Shown: positions 8,397-16,136 of the stretch, piece by piece
Layout of the letters: each line of letters starts with the position of its first letter
How positions within the stretch are numbered: position 1 is the first letter of the stretch
Position numbers and translations under genes: made by a program
Notes under the pieces: generated by a model
The model's input: only the letters and a program-made list of their open reading frames with translations
The model's database searches: none
Told to the model about the DNA's origin: nothing
Assembly (NCBI GenBank): GCA_002748455.1
Contig: PDSL01000050.1
Location: forward strand, 1-43,607
Direction of reading: 5' to 3'
DNA: 43,607 nt
Source: Ilumatobacter coccineus
GTDB lineage: Bacteria > Actinomycetota > Acidimicrobiia > Acidimicrobiales > Ilumatobacteraceae

Positions 8397-9254
8397 ATGG
8401 CCATGTCTGAGGAGTTCCGATCTGGTTTTGTCACCTTGCTCGGTCGACCCAATGTCGGCAAGTCATCTCTGGTCAATGCGATCTGCGGTCGCAAGATCAG
8501 CATCGTCTCCAACAAGCCCCAAACCACCCGCCACCGGATCATGGGGGTCGTCAACCGCCCTGATGCCCAGCTGGTCTTTGTCGATACCCCCGGGCTGCAC
8601 AAACCGGTGTCGGCCTTGGGTAAGCGGGTCAACGCCACCGCGTTGGAGAGCGCTGCTGATGTTGACCTTCACTGTTTGGTGCTCGATGCCACCAAGCCTT
8701 TTGGTGCTGGTGACCGCTGGGTGAGCGATCACCTGCCCCTGGCCGATTCGATTGTGATCGTCAACAAGATCGATATCGCTCGGCCTGATCAGGTAGCCGC
8801 CATGCTCTCGGCGGCGAGCGAGCTCAACGCTGCCGCATACCACCCGGTGTCGGCCCGCACTGGCGACGGTATCGCTGCACTCACCGATGATCTGATCAGC
8901 CGCCTAGCTCCAGGACCAGCGTTCTTTGATGAGGACCAATTCACCGACATGCCCTCGGAACAGTTCATTGCCGAACTGGTTCGTGAGCAACTCCTTGCTG
9001 TCACCCGGGATGAATTGCCCTATTCGATCGCCACTCGGGTTGCCGAATGGGAATGGCCACGGGTGAGGGTCGACATCATCGTTGAACGGGAGAGTCAGAA
9101 GGGGATGGTGATCGGCAAGGGTGGCCGAATCCTTAAAGAGGTGGGATCACGAGCTCGCAAAGAGATGCCTGAGGGCATCTACTTGGAGCTGCGGGTCAAG
9201 GTTGACAAAGACTGGCAGCGTCATCCCGACCGCGTCGAACGGTTGGGCTACTAG
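8397..9254 (+). CDS. era: GTPase Era, 30S subunit assembly factor
   Basis: This 285-residue GTPase binds the 3' end of 16S rRNA during small-subunit maturation. Nucleotide motifs are clear: G1 GRPNVGKS at 16-23, the switch region with NKPQTTRHRI typical of Era, G3 DTPG at 63-66 and G4 NKID at 123-126, followed by SAR. The C-terminal KH domain includes GMVIGKGGRILKEVG, the RNA-binding GxxG loop. The length matches the family. Two ATGs, at 8397 and 8403, are both plausible starts. In mycobacteria era lies close to recO and a uppS gene. Here it is about 15 kb from recO, with the second two-component module, dinG, uppS and the amino sugar operons in between. Confidence 0.96.
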   Translation: MAMSEEFRSGFVTLLGRPNVGKSSLVNAICGRKISIVSNKPQTTRHRIMGVVNRPDAQLVFVDTPGLHKPVSALGKRVNATALESAADVDLHCLVLDATKPFGAGDRWVSDHLPLADSIVIVNKIDIARPDQVAAMLSAASELNAAAYHPVSARTGDGIAALTDDLISRLAPGPAFFDEDQFTDMPSEQFIAELVREQLLAVTRDELPYSIATRVAEWEWPRVRVDIIVERESQKGMVIGKGGRILKEVGSRARKEMPEGIYLELRVKVDKDWQRHPDRVERLGY

Positions 9255-9281
9255 GTCGATCAGTCGCAGCGTGTTGACCGA

Positions 9282-9986
9282 TCATCCATCGCCCGCGGTG
9301 GTGGGCGCTGCGGTCGTTGGGGCCGCGCTGGTCACCGCAGGCGCGGTGTCTCGCGGTGTGGTCTCCAAGAGGGAGGCGAAGTCTTCGTAGGCCAGAGGAG
9401 CTCCCGGTTCACTCGAACCTCCAAGGGAGGGTACATAGACCGAGAATCCTCCATCATCAACCGTGAATCGGGTTTGGCCGATCGCTCCAAGATCGGCGGT
9501 GCGGAACGAGGTATAGGTCAACACGATCTGGGCGACCGCCCGTCGCAGCTCGATACTGGTCATCCGCTCGATCACCGCAGGATCAAGATCGACGGTGGCC
9601 ACGCCTCGGGCCAGGGTGACCTCGGCGATCAGGCCGAAACGCACCGAGGTTCGCAGCCCATATTCGCTGATACCGCTGGGTGATTCGAGAAGATCTTTGA
9701 CCACGCTGAGCGGTACCGGCTGGGCACGTTCGAGCTCCAGGGGTTGAAGGGTGTCGGTGAATCCCAGGTGATAGAAGATCTGGATTGGCTGGGTGTTGGG
9801 TTCGGGCTCGGTGGTCGCTGAGGGCACGTCGGTCGCGGTCGTGGTGGCGATCGTGGTGGTGGTCGTCGTGGTTTCGCTGACCAGTTCGTCGGGTAGATCG
9901 CGGGGGTTATAGGTGTCAACCCCGTCATCGATCGGGAGTGAACATCCAGCGACCACGATGAGGGGCAGGAGGAGTAGACGTTTCAT
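9282..9986 (-). CDS. GerMN-domain lipoprotein (LpqB-like), module 2
   Basis: This 234-residue lipoprotein has signal peptide MKRLLLLPLIVVAGC with the lipidated cysteine at 15. A Thr/Pro-rich extended linker (about 35-65, including a run of seven threonines) spaces a GerMN-like domain (about 68-200) from the membrane. The C-terminus is again rich in Thr, Ala and Pro, which suggests exposure in the cell envelope. The ATG at 9986 overlaps the TGA of the kinase gene as ATGA, so it is translationally coupled to it. It is the counterpart of the lipoprotein at 4267-4854, but low-complexity linkers differ between the two. The role is inferred from the LpqB precedent next to MtrAB. Confidence 0.75.
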   Translation of the reverse strand: MKRLLLLPLIVVAGCSLPIDDGVDTYNPRDLPDELVSETTTTTTTIATTTATDVPSATTEPEPNTQPIQIFYHLGFTDTLQPLELERAQPVPLSVVKDLLESPSGISEYGLRTSVRFGLIAEVTLARGVATVDLDPAVIERMTSIELRRAVAQIVLTYTSFRTADLGAIGQTRFTVDDGGFSVYVPSLGGSSEPGAPLAYEDFASLLETTPRDTAPAVTSAAPTTAAPTTAGDG

Positions 9987-11374
9987 GGTCGTTCTCCGGT
10001 AACGAAACGGACGACAAATCGGGCCCCACCCCCGGGTCGGTCTTCGGCCCAGGCTTCGCCGCCGATCGACACGGCGTGTTCGGCAACGAGGGCCAGACCC
10101 AACCCGGTGCCGATCCGGTTGCGAGCAGCACTTCCGCGAGCGAAGCGTTCAAAGATGCGGGACTTCTCACTGGCAGCCACGCCCGGTCCGGCATCTTCCA
10201 CCGCCATCAGGACTGAATCTGGCTGGTCGCCGGGTTCGATACTGATCCGGATCGGGCCACCGCCATGGTGGGCAGCATTGTCGAGGAGGTTGCCGAGGAT
10301 CCGATCGAACCGTAGGCGGTCGATCTGGACCGCAATGGTGGCATCGGGGTCGACCACGATCGGGAGATCGTCGTAGCCGGCTCGACGGATCACCCGTTCG
10401 CACATATCGGTCAAATCCAGGGTTTCGGTGTGGGTGTCGGGGGCATGTGCTTCCAATCGGGAGAGTTCGAGGAGGTCGATCACCATCTGGTCGAATCGCC
10501 GAACCTGGCCAACCACCACATCGAGGGCCTGTTGGGTGCGTTCGGGAAGGTCGTCGCGTCGGGCATCGAGGACTTCGACCGCCGCGGTGAGTGCGGTGAT
10601 TGGGGATCGCAGCTCGTGGCTGACATCGGAGGCGAATCGTTGCTCTCGCCCGATTCGTTCTTGGACGGCATCGGCCATGTCATTGAACGAGCCGGCAAGG
10701 CGATTGAGGTCGGGATCTGATTCGGGCTGCATGCGAGCATCCAAGCTGCCTGACGCGATATCCCCGGCGGTATCGGCTACCCGAGACAGGGGGCGCAGCA
10801 CGCTGCGACTGATCGACCACCCGAAGATCGTCGCCACCACGGTGGCGAGGGCCGCGCCGATGGTGAGGGAGATGGCGAACGCTCTCAGGGTTGCCTGGGT
10901 CGAGCCAAGGGGGAAGGCTTCGATGAACCCGACATCGTAGGCTTCAAGAAAAATCCCAACCCCGAACCAGGGGGTGCCGTCAGCGTCAAGATAGGTGCGT
11001 TCGCCAGACTGGCCTCGTTCGACGGTAGCGACCAGATCGTCGGGGAGGTCCCGAACCGACAGGCCCGCCCGTGACGACAGCGGGGTTTGACGCTGGGGAA
11101 AATTGGGGCTGGTGAGCACGACCACAAATCCGTCAGGATCGGTGTCGAGCTCGAAGACCGCTTGCTTGACCACATCCGGCCCATCGCCCAGCACCGAGTT
11201 GATCGTGCGGGCGTGGTCGAGCGCACTCTGGCGGGCAGCGACGGTGCGCTGATCCAAAAGCGAAGTACGAGCGAACAGGTAGGTTGCTCCGGCAAGTGCC
11301 GCCCCACCCACCAGGGCGAGGACCCCAAAAAAGAGGATGACCCGGGTGCTGAGTCGGAGGTATCGGCGTGCCAT
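9983..11374 (-). CDS. MtrB-like sensor histidine kinase, module 2
   Basis: This 463-residue kinase has membrane helices at about 11-34 and 165-188 and an extracytoplasmic sensor region between them. A HAMP linker is followed by the H-box RFASDVSHELRSP with H253, and by an ATPase domain with N-box NLLDNAAHHGGG, G1 DAGPG and G2 GTGLGLALV. The start is taken as the ATG at 11374 (MARRYLRLSTR), directly before the first helix. The frame is open for 51 more codons, but those residues are Cys/His/Pro-rich and cover the divergent promoter region. Unlike module 1, the kinase is transcribed away from its regulator gene (11539, plus strand), so the pair has been rearranged. It is coupled to the downstream GerMN lipoprotein. 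Confidence 0.87.
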   Translation of the reverse strand: MARRYLRLSTRVILFFGVLALVGGAALAGATYLFARTSLLDQRTVAARQSALDHARTINSVLGDGPDVVKQAVFELDTDPDGFVVVLTSPNFPQRQTPLSSRAGLSVRDLPDDLVATVERGQSGERTYLDADGTPWFGVGIFLEAYDVGFIEAFPLGSTQATLRAFAISLTIGAALATVVATIFGWSISRSVLRPLSRVADTAGDIASGSLDARMQPESDPDLNRLAGSFNDMADAVQERIGREQRFASDVSHELRSPITALTAAVEVLDARRDDLPERTQQALDVVVGQVRRFDQMVIDLLELSRLEAHAPDTHTETLDLTDMCERVIRRAGYDDLPIVVDPDATIAVQIDRLRFDRILGNLLDNAAHHGGGPIRISIEPGDQPDSVLMAVEDAGPGVAASEKSRIFERFARGSAARNRIGTGLGLALVAEHAVSIGGEAWAEDRPGGGARFVVRFVTGERP

Positions 11375-11538
11375 GCACTCCCTAGAGTGGCACAAACCAC
11401 CGCTGCCGGTGAGACGCCAGGGGGAGGAAGGCGTCCCACCGGGGCAGCGTGAACACCCATCATGATGGTGGTCGCGTGTGACAGGCCGGCACGCGCTATG
11501 TGCGTTTCGTGTAACAAACCGCCACACTGGAGGTTGTT
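11375..11538. promoter_or_regulatory. Divergent promoter region between kinase 2 and regulator 2
   Basis: This 164-bp region separates the minus-strand kinase and the plus-strand regulator. It holds a perfect 12-bp palindrome, CCATCATGATGG, at 11457-11468. It also holds a direct repeat GTGTGACA (11476-11483) and GTGTAACA (11509-11516) whose starts are 33 bp apart, about three helical turns. The second repeat half lies about 20 bp before the regulator start. GGAGG at 11529-11533 serves the GTG at 11539. Direct repeats of this kind would suit a dimeric OmpR-family regulator binding its own promoter; that is an inference. Confidence 0.45.
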
Positions 11539-12231
11539 GTGGATCGCCTGCTTTTTATCGAAGATGATGACGGAATTCGTCTTGCCCTCCGTCTAGCCCT
11601 TGAAGATGAGGGCTACACCGTGTGTGAGGCGGTCGATGGCGCGAGTGGACTGAGCGCATTCGAGTCCAACGACATCGATCTTGTCCTGCTTGACCTGCGA
11701 CTTCCCGACATTTCAGGATTCGATGTGTGCCGAGCCTTGCGTGCCCGCAGCATCGTGCCGATCATTATCATCACCGCCCAAACCGACACCTATGACATGG
11801 TTGCCGGGCTCGAAGCCGGTGCCGACGACTATGTCACCAAGCCGGTGGTTCCTAAGGAGCTGGCTGCTCGTATTCGAGCTCTTCTGCGTCGGGTTCACCT
11901 TCAAGAAGAATCGTCGCGTCGCCAGGGGACGCGCTTTGGTGATGTTGAGTTGCGTCGTGATCAAGGCATCGTCCTCAAAGCTGGCGAAGAGATCTCGCTC
12001 ACCAAGACCGAGTACCGCTTGTTGTGCGAATTCGCCGATCACTCTGGAGCAGTCCTGTCGCGTGATCAGCTTCTCGAACGGGTGTGGGGCTACGCCTACC
12101 TGGGCGACTCTCGCCTTGTTGATGCCCATGTCAGACGGTTGCGGCTCAAGATCGAAGACCATCCCGACGATCCAGCCCTCTTGGTGACTGTGCGCGGGAT
12201 CGGCTACCGCCTCTTGGCACCATCGAACTGA
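11539..12231 (+). CDS. OmpR-family response regulator, MtrA-like, module 2
   Basis: This 230-residue regulator has a receiver domain with acidic residues E8-D9-D10, phosphoacceptor D52 in LLDLRLPDISG and K101 in VTKPV. A winged-helix DNA-binding domain follows, with LTKTEYRLLCEFAD and the final VRGIGYRLL. It begins with GTG, preceded by GGAGG at a spacing of 5 nt. It is clearly paralogous to the regulator at 6326-7006; the receiver segment LALEDEG and the D-T-x-D-x-V-A-G-L-E-A-G-A-D-D-Y core are shared. The cognate kinase is most likely the divergent gene at 9983-11374. Its 3' end meets dinG tail to tail with 6 bp between the stop codons. Confidence 0.88.
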   Translation: MDRLLFIEDDDGIRLALRLALEDEGYTVCEAVDGASGLSAFESNDIDLVLLDLRLPDISGFDVCRALRARSIVPIIIITAQTDTYDMVAGLEAGADDYVTKPVVPKELAARIRALLRRVHLQEESSRRQGTRFGDVELRRDQGIVLKAGEEISLTKTEYRLLCEFADHSGAVLSRDQLLERVWGYAYLGDSRLVDAHVRRLRLKIEDHPDDPALLVTVRGIGYRLLAPSN

Positions 12232-12237
12232 TCCCGC

Positions 12238-14106
12238 TCAAGCGTCGTCGAGGGAGCTGAGGAAACGCTCGACCTCGTCGCGATGGCGAGTGCGGGTCAT
12301 CGGAGGAAGGGCATTCACGATGCTCCAGCGGTAGCGAGCGGTACCCAGGCGAGAGTCGAGCACGGCGACCACACCGCGATCGTTGCCGGTGCGGATGAGG
12401 CGGCCGCAGGCCTGAGCGAGCAAGGTCGCTGCCCGGGGGATATCGATTTCGCTGAAGGCGGCAGCCCCGATCTGGTCGCGGCGAGCACCGAGGAGGGGAT
12501 CATCAGGCCGGGGAAAAGGCAGTTTGTCGATCACGACCAGTGACAGGGTCCGTCCCGGCACATCGATGCCTTGAAAGAGGCCGGTGGTGGCAAACAAACA
12601 GGTTGCTTCCGATTCGGCAAAGGCCTTGATCAAGGCTGGTTTTGGAAGGTCGCGCTGGGTCAGAATCGGGACCTCAAGCCGATCGGTCACCGCCTCGATG
12701 GCGGCGTCCATGCCAGCCCACGAGGTGAACAAGGCCAGGGTGCGTCCCCCAGCGGCCGAGATCAGGTGGACCAATTCGTCGGCGACATGATCTCGGAACC
12801 GAGGCGAACGGGGTGGCGGAAGTTCAACCGGGCAATACAGCAGCGCCTGGTGCTCATAATCAAATGGGCTGCCCACATCATCATGGACGGTGGTATCAAG
12901 GTCGAGACCGATCCGCCGAGGCAAGGATGACGGGATGGTTGCGCTGGTCAAGATGGCGACATGGTCGTCCCAGACCTGTTCGTTGAGCACCGGTCCAACA
13001 TCGAGGGGAGCGACTTCTAGGCGGGGGCTGTCCCGCCGTCCACTGACGAAGGGAACATAGGACTCGTCGATGGTGAGGGTCAGGTTGAGTCCGTCCAGGA
13101 GACGATCGAGCATGGTGTGGGCTCGCAGTTGGCGTTGACGGGCATCGTCATCGTCGGTTTCGATCGCATCGACGTCTTCGCCAGCTCGTCCGATCACCAC
13201 GCGGCACTCATCGATCACATCGAAGACTGGTTCGGGGAAGGGCACGGTGAGCCGTTGGCCGACCAGGTCAGCGAAGACTTCACGCCATCGATCAGCGAGG
13301 GAGATCACCCGGGTGATCAGGTCACGATCCTCCAGGAATCGGCCGATCGAGGCTGCAGCCGAGATGAACCGACCGGGAGCGAGTTGGACCCCGATCGTGT
13401 CGCTCATGACGTCTTCGAGGACGTGGGCTTCGTCGAAGATCACGATGTCGTGGTCGGGCAGGATCGCTCCTTCACTGCCGACATGGAGGCCATAGAGGAA
13501 GGTGTTGACGACGATCACCTTGCTGTCCGCCGCTCGGCGGCGGGCTTGTTCAGCCCAGCAGGATTGGCCTTCGGGGCAGCGCTGGGCTCCCGGGCATTCG
13601 TCCGAACCGACACTGACGGCATTCCAGACTGCATCGCTTGGTGACCAGTCGAGTTCGGCCTGATCGCCGGTGGAGGTGGCCTGGTCCCAGCTGACGAGGC
13701 GGGCGATATCAGCCGGGCTGACCGCACCTTCGTCGTCGAGATCGAGCTGGTCGGAGGTCTGGGCCTCCTTGAGTCGTTGCCGACAGAGATAATTGCTGCG
13801 TCCCTTCAGGATCGTCCACGACACCTCGATGCCATGCTCGGCGAGTTGAGCGGCCAGGAAGGGAAGATCCTTGGTGGCGATCTGGTCTTGAAGGGCCTTG
13901 GTCGCTGTCGACACGATGGTGCGCTTGCCTGACAAGACCGCTGGGAGTAGATAGGCCAAGGTTTTGCCGGTGCCGGTCCCAGCCTGGACCACCAAATGGT
14001 GGTCATCGGCGATGGCATCTTCCACCAGTTCAGCCATGCGTTCTTGGCCGGGCCGTTCCTCGTGATGGACGAGTCCAGCGGTGATGTCGGCGAGACGGAG
14101 CGTCAT
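12238..14106 (-). CDS. dinG: DinG/XPD-family Fe-S ATP-dependent DNA helicase
   Basis: This 622-residue superfamily 2 helicase of the DinG/Rad3 group should unwind DNA structures during repair and replication-transcription conflicts. Walker A QAGTGTGKT is at 41-49, DEAH is at 224-227, and the C-terminal motif VI QACGRLIRTGNDRG is intact. Four cysteines at 107, 170, 176 and 182 lie where XPD/DinG proteins ligate a 4Fe-4S cluster. The length is about that of actinobacterial DinG-like helicases without an exonuclease domain. The ATG overlaps the uppS stop as ATGA, so both genes form one transcript driven by the promoter before uppS. The ordering uppS then dinG has no obvious functional logic. Confidence 0.9.
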   Translation of the reverse strand: MTLRLADITAGLVHHEERPGQERMAELVEDAIADDHHLVVQAGTGTGKTLAYLLPAVLSGKRTIVSTATKALQDQIATKDLPFLAAQLAEHGIEVSWTILKGRSNYLCRQRLKEAQTSDQLDLDDEGAVSPADIARLVSWDQATSTGDQAELDWSPSDAVWNAVSVGSDECPGAQRCPEGQSCWAEQARRRAADSKVIVVNTFLYGLHVGSEGAILPDHDIVIFDEAHVLEDVMSDTIGVQLAPGRFISAAASIGRFLEDRDLITRVISLADRWREVFADLVGQRLTVPFPEPVFDVIDECRVVIGRAGEDVDAIETDDDDARQRQLRAHTMLDRLLDGLNLTLTIDESYVPFVSGRRDSPRLEVAPLDVGPVLNEQVWDDHVAILTSATIPSSLPRRIGLDLDTTVHDDVGSPFDYEHQALLYCPVELPPPRSPRFRDHVADELVHLISAAGGRTLALFTSWAGMDAAIEAVTDRLEVPILTQRDLPKPALIKAFAESEATCLFATTGLFQGIDVPGRTLSLVVIDKLPFPRPDDPLLGARRDQIGAAAFSEIDIPRAATLLAQACGRLIRTGNDRGVVAVLDSRLGTARYRWSIVNALPPMTRTRHRDEVERFLSSLDDA

Positions 14107-14762
14107 CGAACCAGACGAAGGGCAGCGTCGAGATCGTCAGCGGAGAACTCGGGCCACGCCACGTCGGTGAAATAGATCGATGCGCCAGCGCTTTGCCACA
14201 ACAAGAAATTGGAGATGCGTTGCTCGCCACTGGTGCGCACCAAGACATCCACCGGGGGAAGCACGGGCAGATAAAGCCGCTCGTTGATCGCTTCCGGCGT
14301 GATCTCGTGGCCCTCGCGGCGTAGCCCTCGGACAGCGCTCATCAGCTCCACCCGACTGCCATAGTCAAAGGCGATCGTGAGGGTCATCCCGGTGTTGTGG
14401 GAGGTATCGGCGATCGCTTTCTTGATCGCTCGCTGGACATAGCGCGGCGTTCGAGCGGTGGCGGTGTCAAAGGGGCGGCCGATCCATTCGATACGCACAT
14501 TGAGTTCGTTGAGTTCGCGAACTCGGCTGAAGAGTTTCTCGTGGAGTCCAAGAATGTGGCGAATCTCGGCCCGGGGACGAATCCAATTCTCGGTCGAGAA
14601 TCCAAACAGGGTCAACCAGCCGATATCACGGGTGACCGCATGGCGGACCAGACGAGCGATGTTCTCTTCGCCTTCGGTATGACCGGCGGTGCGCGGCAGA
14701 TTGCGTCGACGGGCCCACCGCCCGTTTCCATCCATAATGCAGGCCACGTGAACAGGACTCAC
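14103..14762 (-). CDS. uppS: cis-Prenyltransferase (UppS family), catalytic-type, missing its C-terminal tail
   Basis: This 219-residue protein should extend farnesyl or geranylgeranyl diphosphate with isopentenyl diphosphate to make the C50/C55 lipid carrier of the cell wall. The catalytic motif CIMDGNGRWA is intact with D11. GFSTENW (54-60) and RTSGEQR (176-182), which bind the substrates' diphosphates, are also intact. Two features are abnormal. In the usual W-Q-x-A-Y-A-E-L motif the Tyr and Glu are replaced (W189-Q-S-A-G-A-S-I196), so the equivalent of E. coli E213 is Ser. The protein also stops at AALRLVR, about 15 residues early, without the RRFGG (RxG) tail. I confirmed the stop at the DNA level, where TGA overlaps the dinG ATG. 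Human DHDDS shows the same two losses. See the partner at 24068-24634. The GTG start has a TAGCGT box 8 nt upstream. Confidence 0.88.
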   Translation of the reverse strand: MSPVHVACIMDGNGRWARRRNLPRTAGHTEGEENIARLVRHAVTRDIGWLTLFGFSTENWIRPRAEIRHILGLHEKLFSRVRELNELNVRIEWIGRPFDTATARTPRYVQRAIKKAIADTSHNTGMTLTIAFDYGSRVELMSAVRGLRREGHEITPEAINERLYLPVLPPVDVLVRTSGEQRISNFLLWQSAGASIYFTDVAWPEFSADDLDAALRLVR

Positions 14763-14770
14763 GAGTGGTC

Positions 14771-14776
14771 ACGCTA
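14771..14776 (-). promoter_or_regulatory. -10 box (TAGCGT) of a probable leaderless promoter for uppS-dinG
   Basis: Reading leftward, TAGCGT is followed by 8 nt and the GTG of uppS. It fits TANNNT, with no ribosome-binding site between. The rest of the 86-bp gap up to the gatZ-type gene shows nothing else convincing. Confidence 0.5.
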
Positions 14777-14848
14777 GTGGCTCGGGGTCGCCACCGGCAG
14801 GCGCGGTGACGAATGTGTGGATCAGCCGGTTCGGATCGGGCGCTGTGG

Positions 14849-16135
14849 TCAGATCGAGTCGATCCGGGTGGCATCGGCGTAGATGTCGAGCACTCCGCGG
14901 ATTCGATCTCGTACCAGAGCGACCGGCGTTGGGGTGATGATCCCGGCAGCAACCCGTCGATACTGCTCGGGAAGGTACTGGCTGAGGAGACCGTCTGGAA
15001 TCGTCACCTGATCAAGATTGGCGATCAGGGTTGACACCGAGGCGGCGACTTGGGGGTCGGGCCAGTAGTAGCGGGACCGATCGCTGAGGCCGTACCGGCG
15101 GGCCAAGAGCTGTTGGTGGTCACTTCCTCGGTAATAGCTGGCCCAGTTCTCGGGTTGGGCCACCATGACAGCATCGAGCACCTCGACGAGGTTCGAGCGG
15201 GAGCGGGGGATCAACTCGTTTTCGATGGCGGCTAACGCAAACATCGCTTCTCGGTAGGCGAAGGTGAGCGCTGGACCGACCTTCAAGATGCCAAACCCGA
15301 TCTCGACGAGATCGGCCAACGCTTGTGGTGTTTGGTAGTCGGTCGAGTGGGCTTCGTAGACGATCCCTTCATGGTCGCCAAGCACCGCGCTCAAGGGAGC
15401 GGCTGCTGTCCGATCAAGACGGTCGATCGAATGGGCTCCGAACTCGACACCGGGCTGGGTGACGATCCCGATCACCCGAGTCCAGGCATCTTCCACACCC
15501 GCCGCGCCAAAGGCGTCACGATGGATGTCGAGGGTGGCAGCGACATCGTCAGGATCGGTGACCTCGCAGGCGTCGTCGTCAACGATGCCGCCGGGGACCG
15601 GTACTTCGGTGCCGACGATATAGCGGATCTGGTCGAGGGTGCCTGCCCGGTCACCAGCTTCTTCGGCGGCGATGGCCAATCGGGCTGCTCGGCGAGCGAT
15701 CTCGACCGGGTCGAGCGCTGGGCCGGGATCATCCCCGCAGGCCATCGAACAATCGAGATGGATCTTGGTGAACCCGGCCGCGACATAGGAGCGGACCAGG
15801 TCTTCAGCGTGGTTCATCGCCTCGGCTGCCGACTGGGACCGCCAGGGATTGGGGCCAAGGTGATCCCCTCCGAGGATCAGGTTGCTGACGCCATAGTCTC
15901 CGGCCTGGGCCCTGAGATTGGCGGCGAAGTCGGCTGGGGTGAGTCCGGTGTAGCCGCCGAACTGGTTGACCTGGTTACAGGTCGCTTCAACCAGGACGGG
16001 ACCAGGGTGAGTCGAGGCCCGCTCGAAGGTGGCCGCCAACACCTCGGGATGGGCGCTACAGATCGAGGCAATACCGACAGCATCGCCGCGTCGGTTGGCA
16101 GCAACGATGCGGTCGAGTGGATGGGATGGGCTCAT
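14849..16135 (-). CDS. GatZ/KbaZ/AgaZ family protein, probable tagatose-6-phosphate kinase
   Basis: This 428-residue member of the D-tagatose-bisphosphate aldolase 'non-catalytic subunit' family shows the typical TIM-barrel segments: VLVEATCNQVNQFGGYTG, LILGGDHLGPNPWR, and later VYEAHSTDYQTP with LKVGPALTFAYREAM. The family was long called an aldolase subunit. Work on Agrobacterium galactitol catabolism assigned D-tagatose-6-phosphate kinase activity to GatZ relatives. Here no GatY/KbaY class II catalytic subunit is present and a complete class I aldolase (LacD) is encoded next door, which fits the kinase role. The ATG at 16135 sits 1 nt after the lacD stop with GGAGGA just upstream; the longer open frame overlaps lacD and is not family-like. 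It is the last gene of the operon. Confidence 0.8.
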   Translation of the reverse strand: MSPSHPLDRIVAANRRGDAVGIASICSAHPEVLAATFERASTHPGPVLVEATCNQVNQFGGYTGLTPADFAANLRAQAGDYGVSNLILGGDHLGPNPWRSQSAAEAMNHAEDLVRSYVAAGFTKIHLDCSMACGDDPGPALDPVEIARRAARLAIAAEEAGDRAGTLDQIRYIVGTEVPVPGGIVDDDACEVTDPDDVAATLDIHRDAFGAAGVEDAWTRVIGIVTQPGVEFGAHSIDRLDRTAAAPLSAVLGDHEGIVYEAHSTDYQTPQALADLVEIGFGILKVGPALTFAYREAMFALAAIENELIPRSRSNLVEVLDAVMVAQPENWASYYRGSDHQQLLARRYGLSDRSRYYWPDPQVAASVSTLIANLDQVTIPDGLLSQYLPEQYRRVAAGIITPTPVALVRDRIRGVLDIYADATRIDSI

Positions 16136-16136
16136 C

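Noticed and set aside
11375..11527. N-terminal extension of sensor kinase 2
   Set aside because: The extra 51 residues are Cys/His-rich, cover the divergent promoter and end right before a normal membrane-helix start at 11374.
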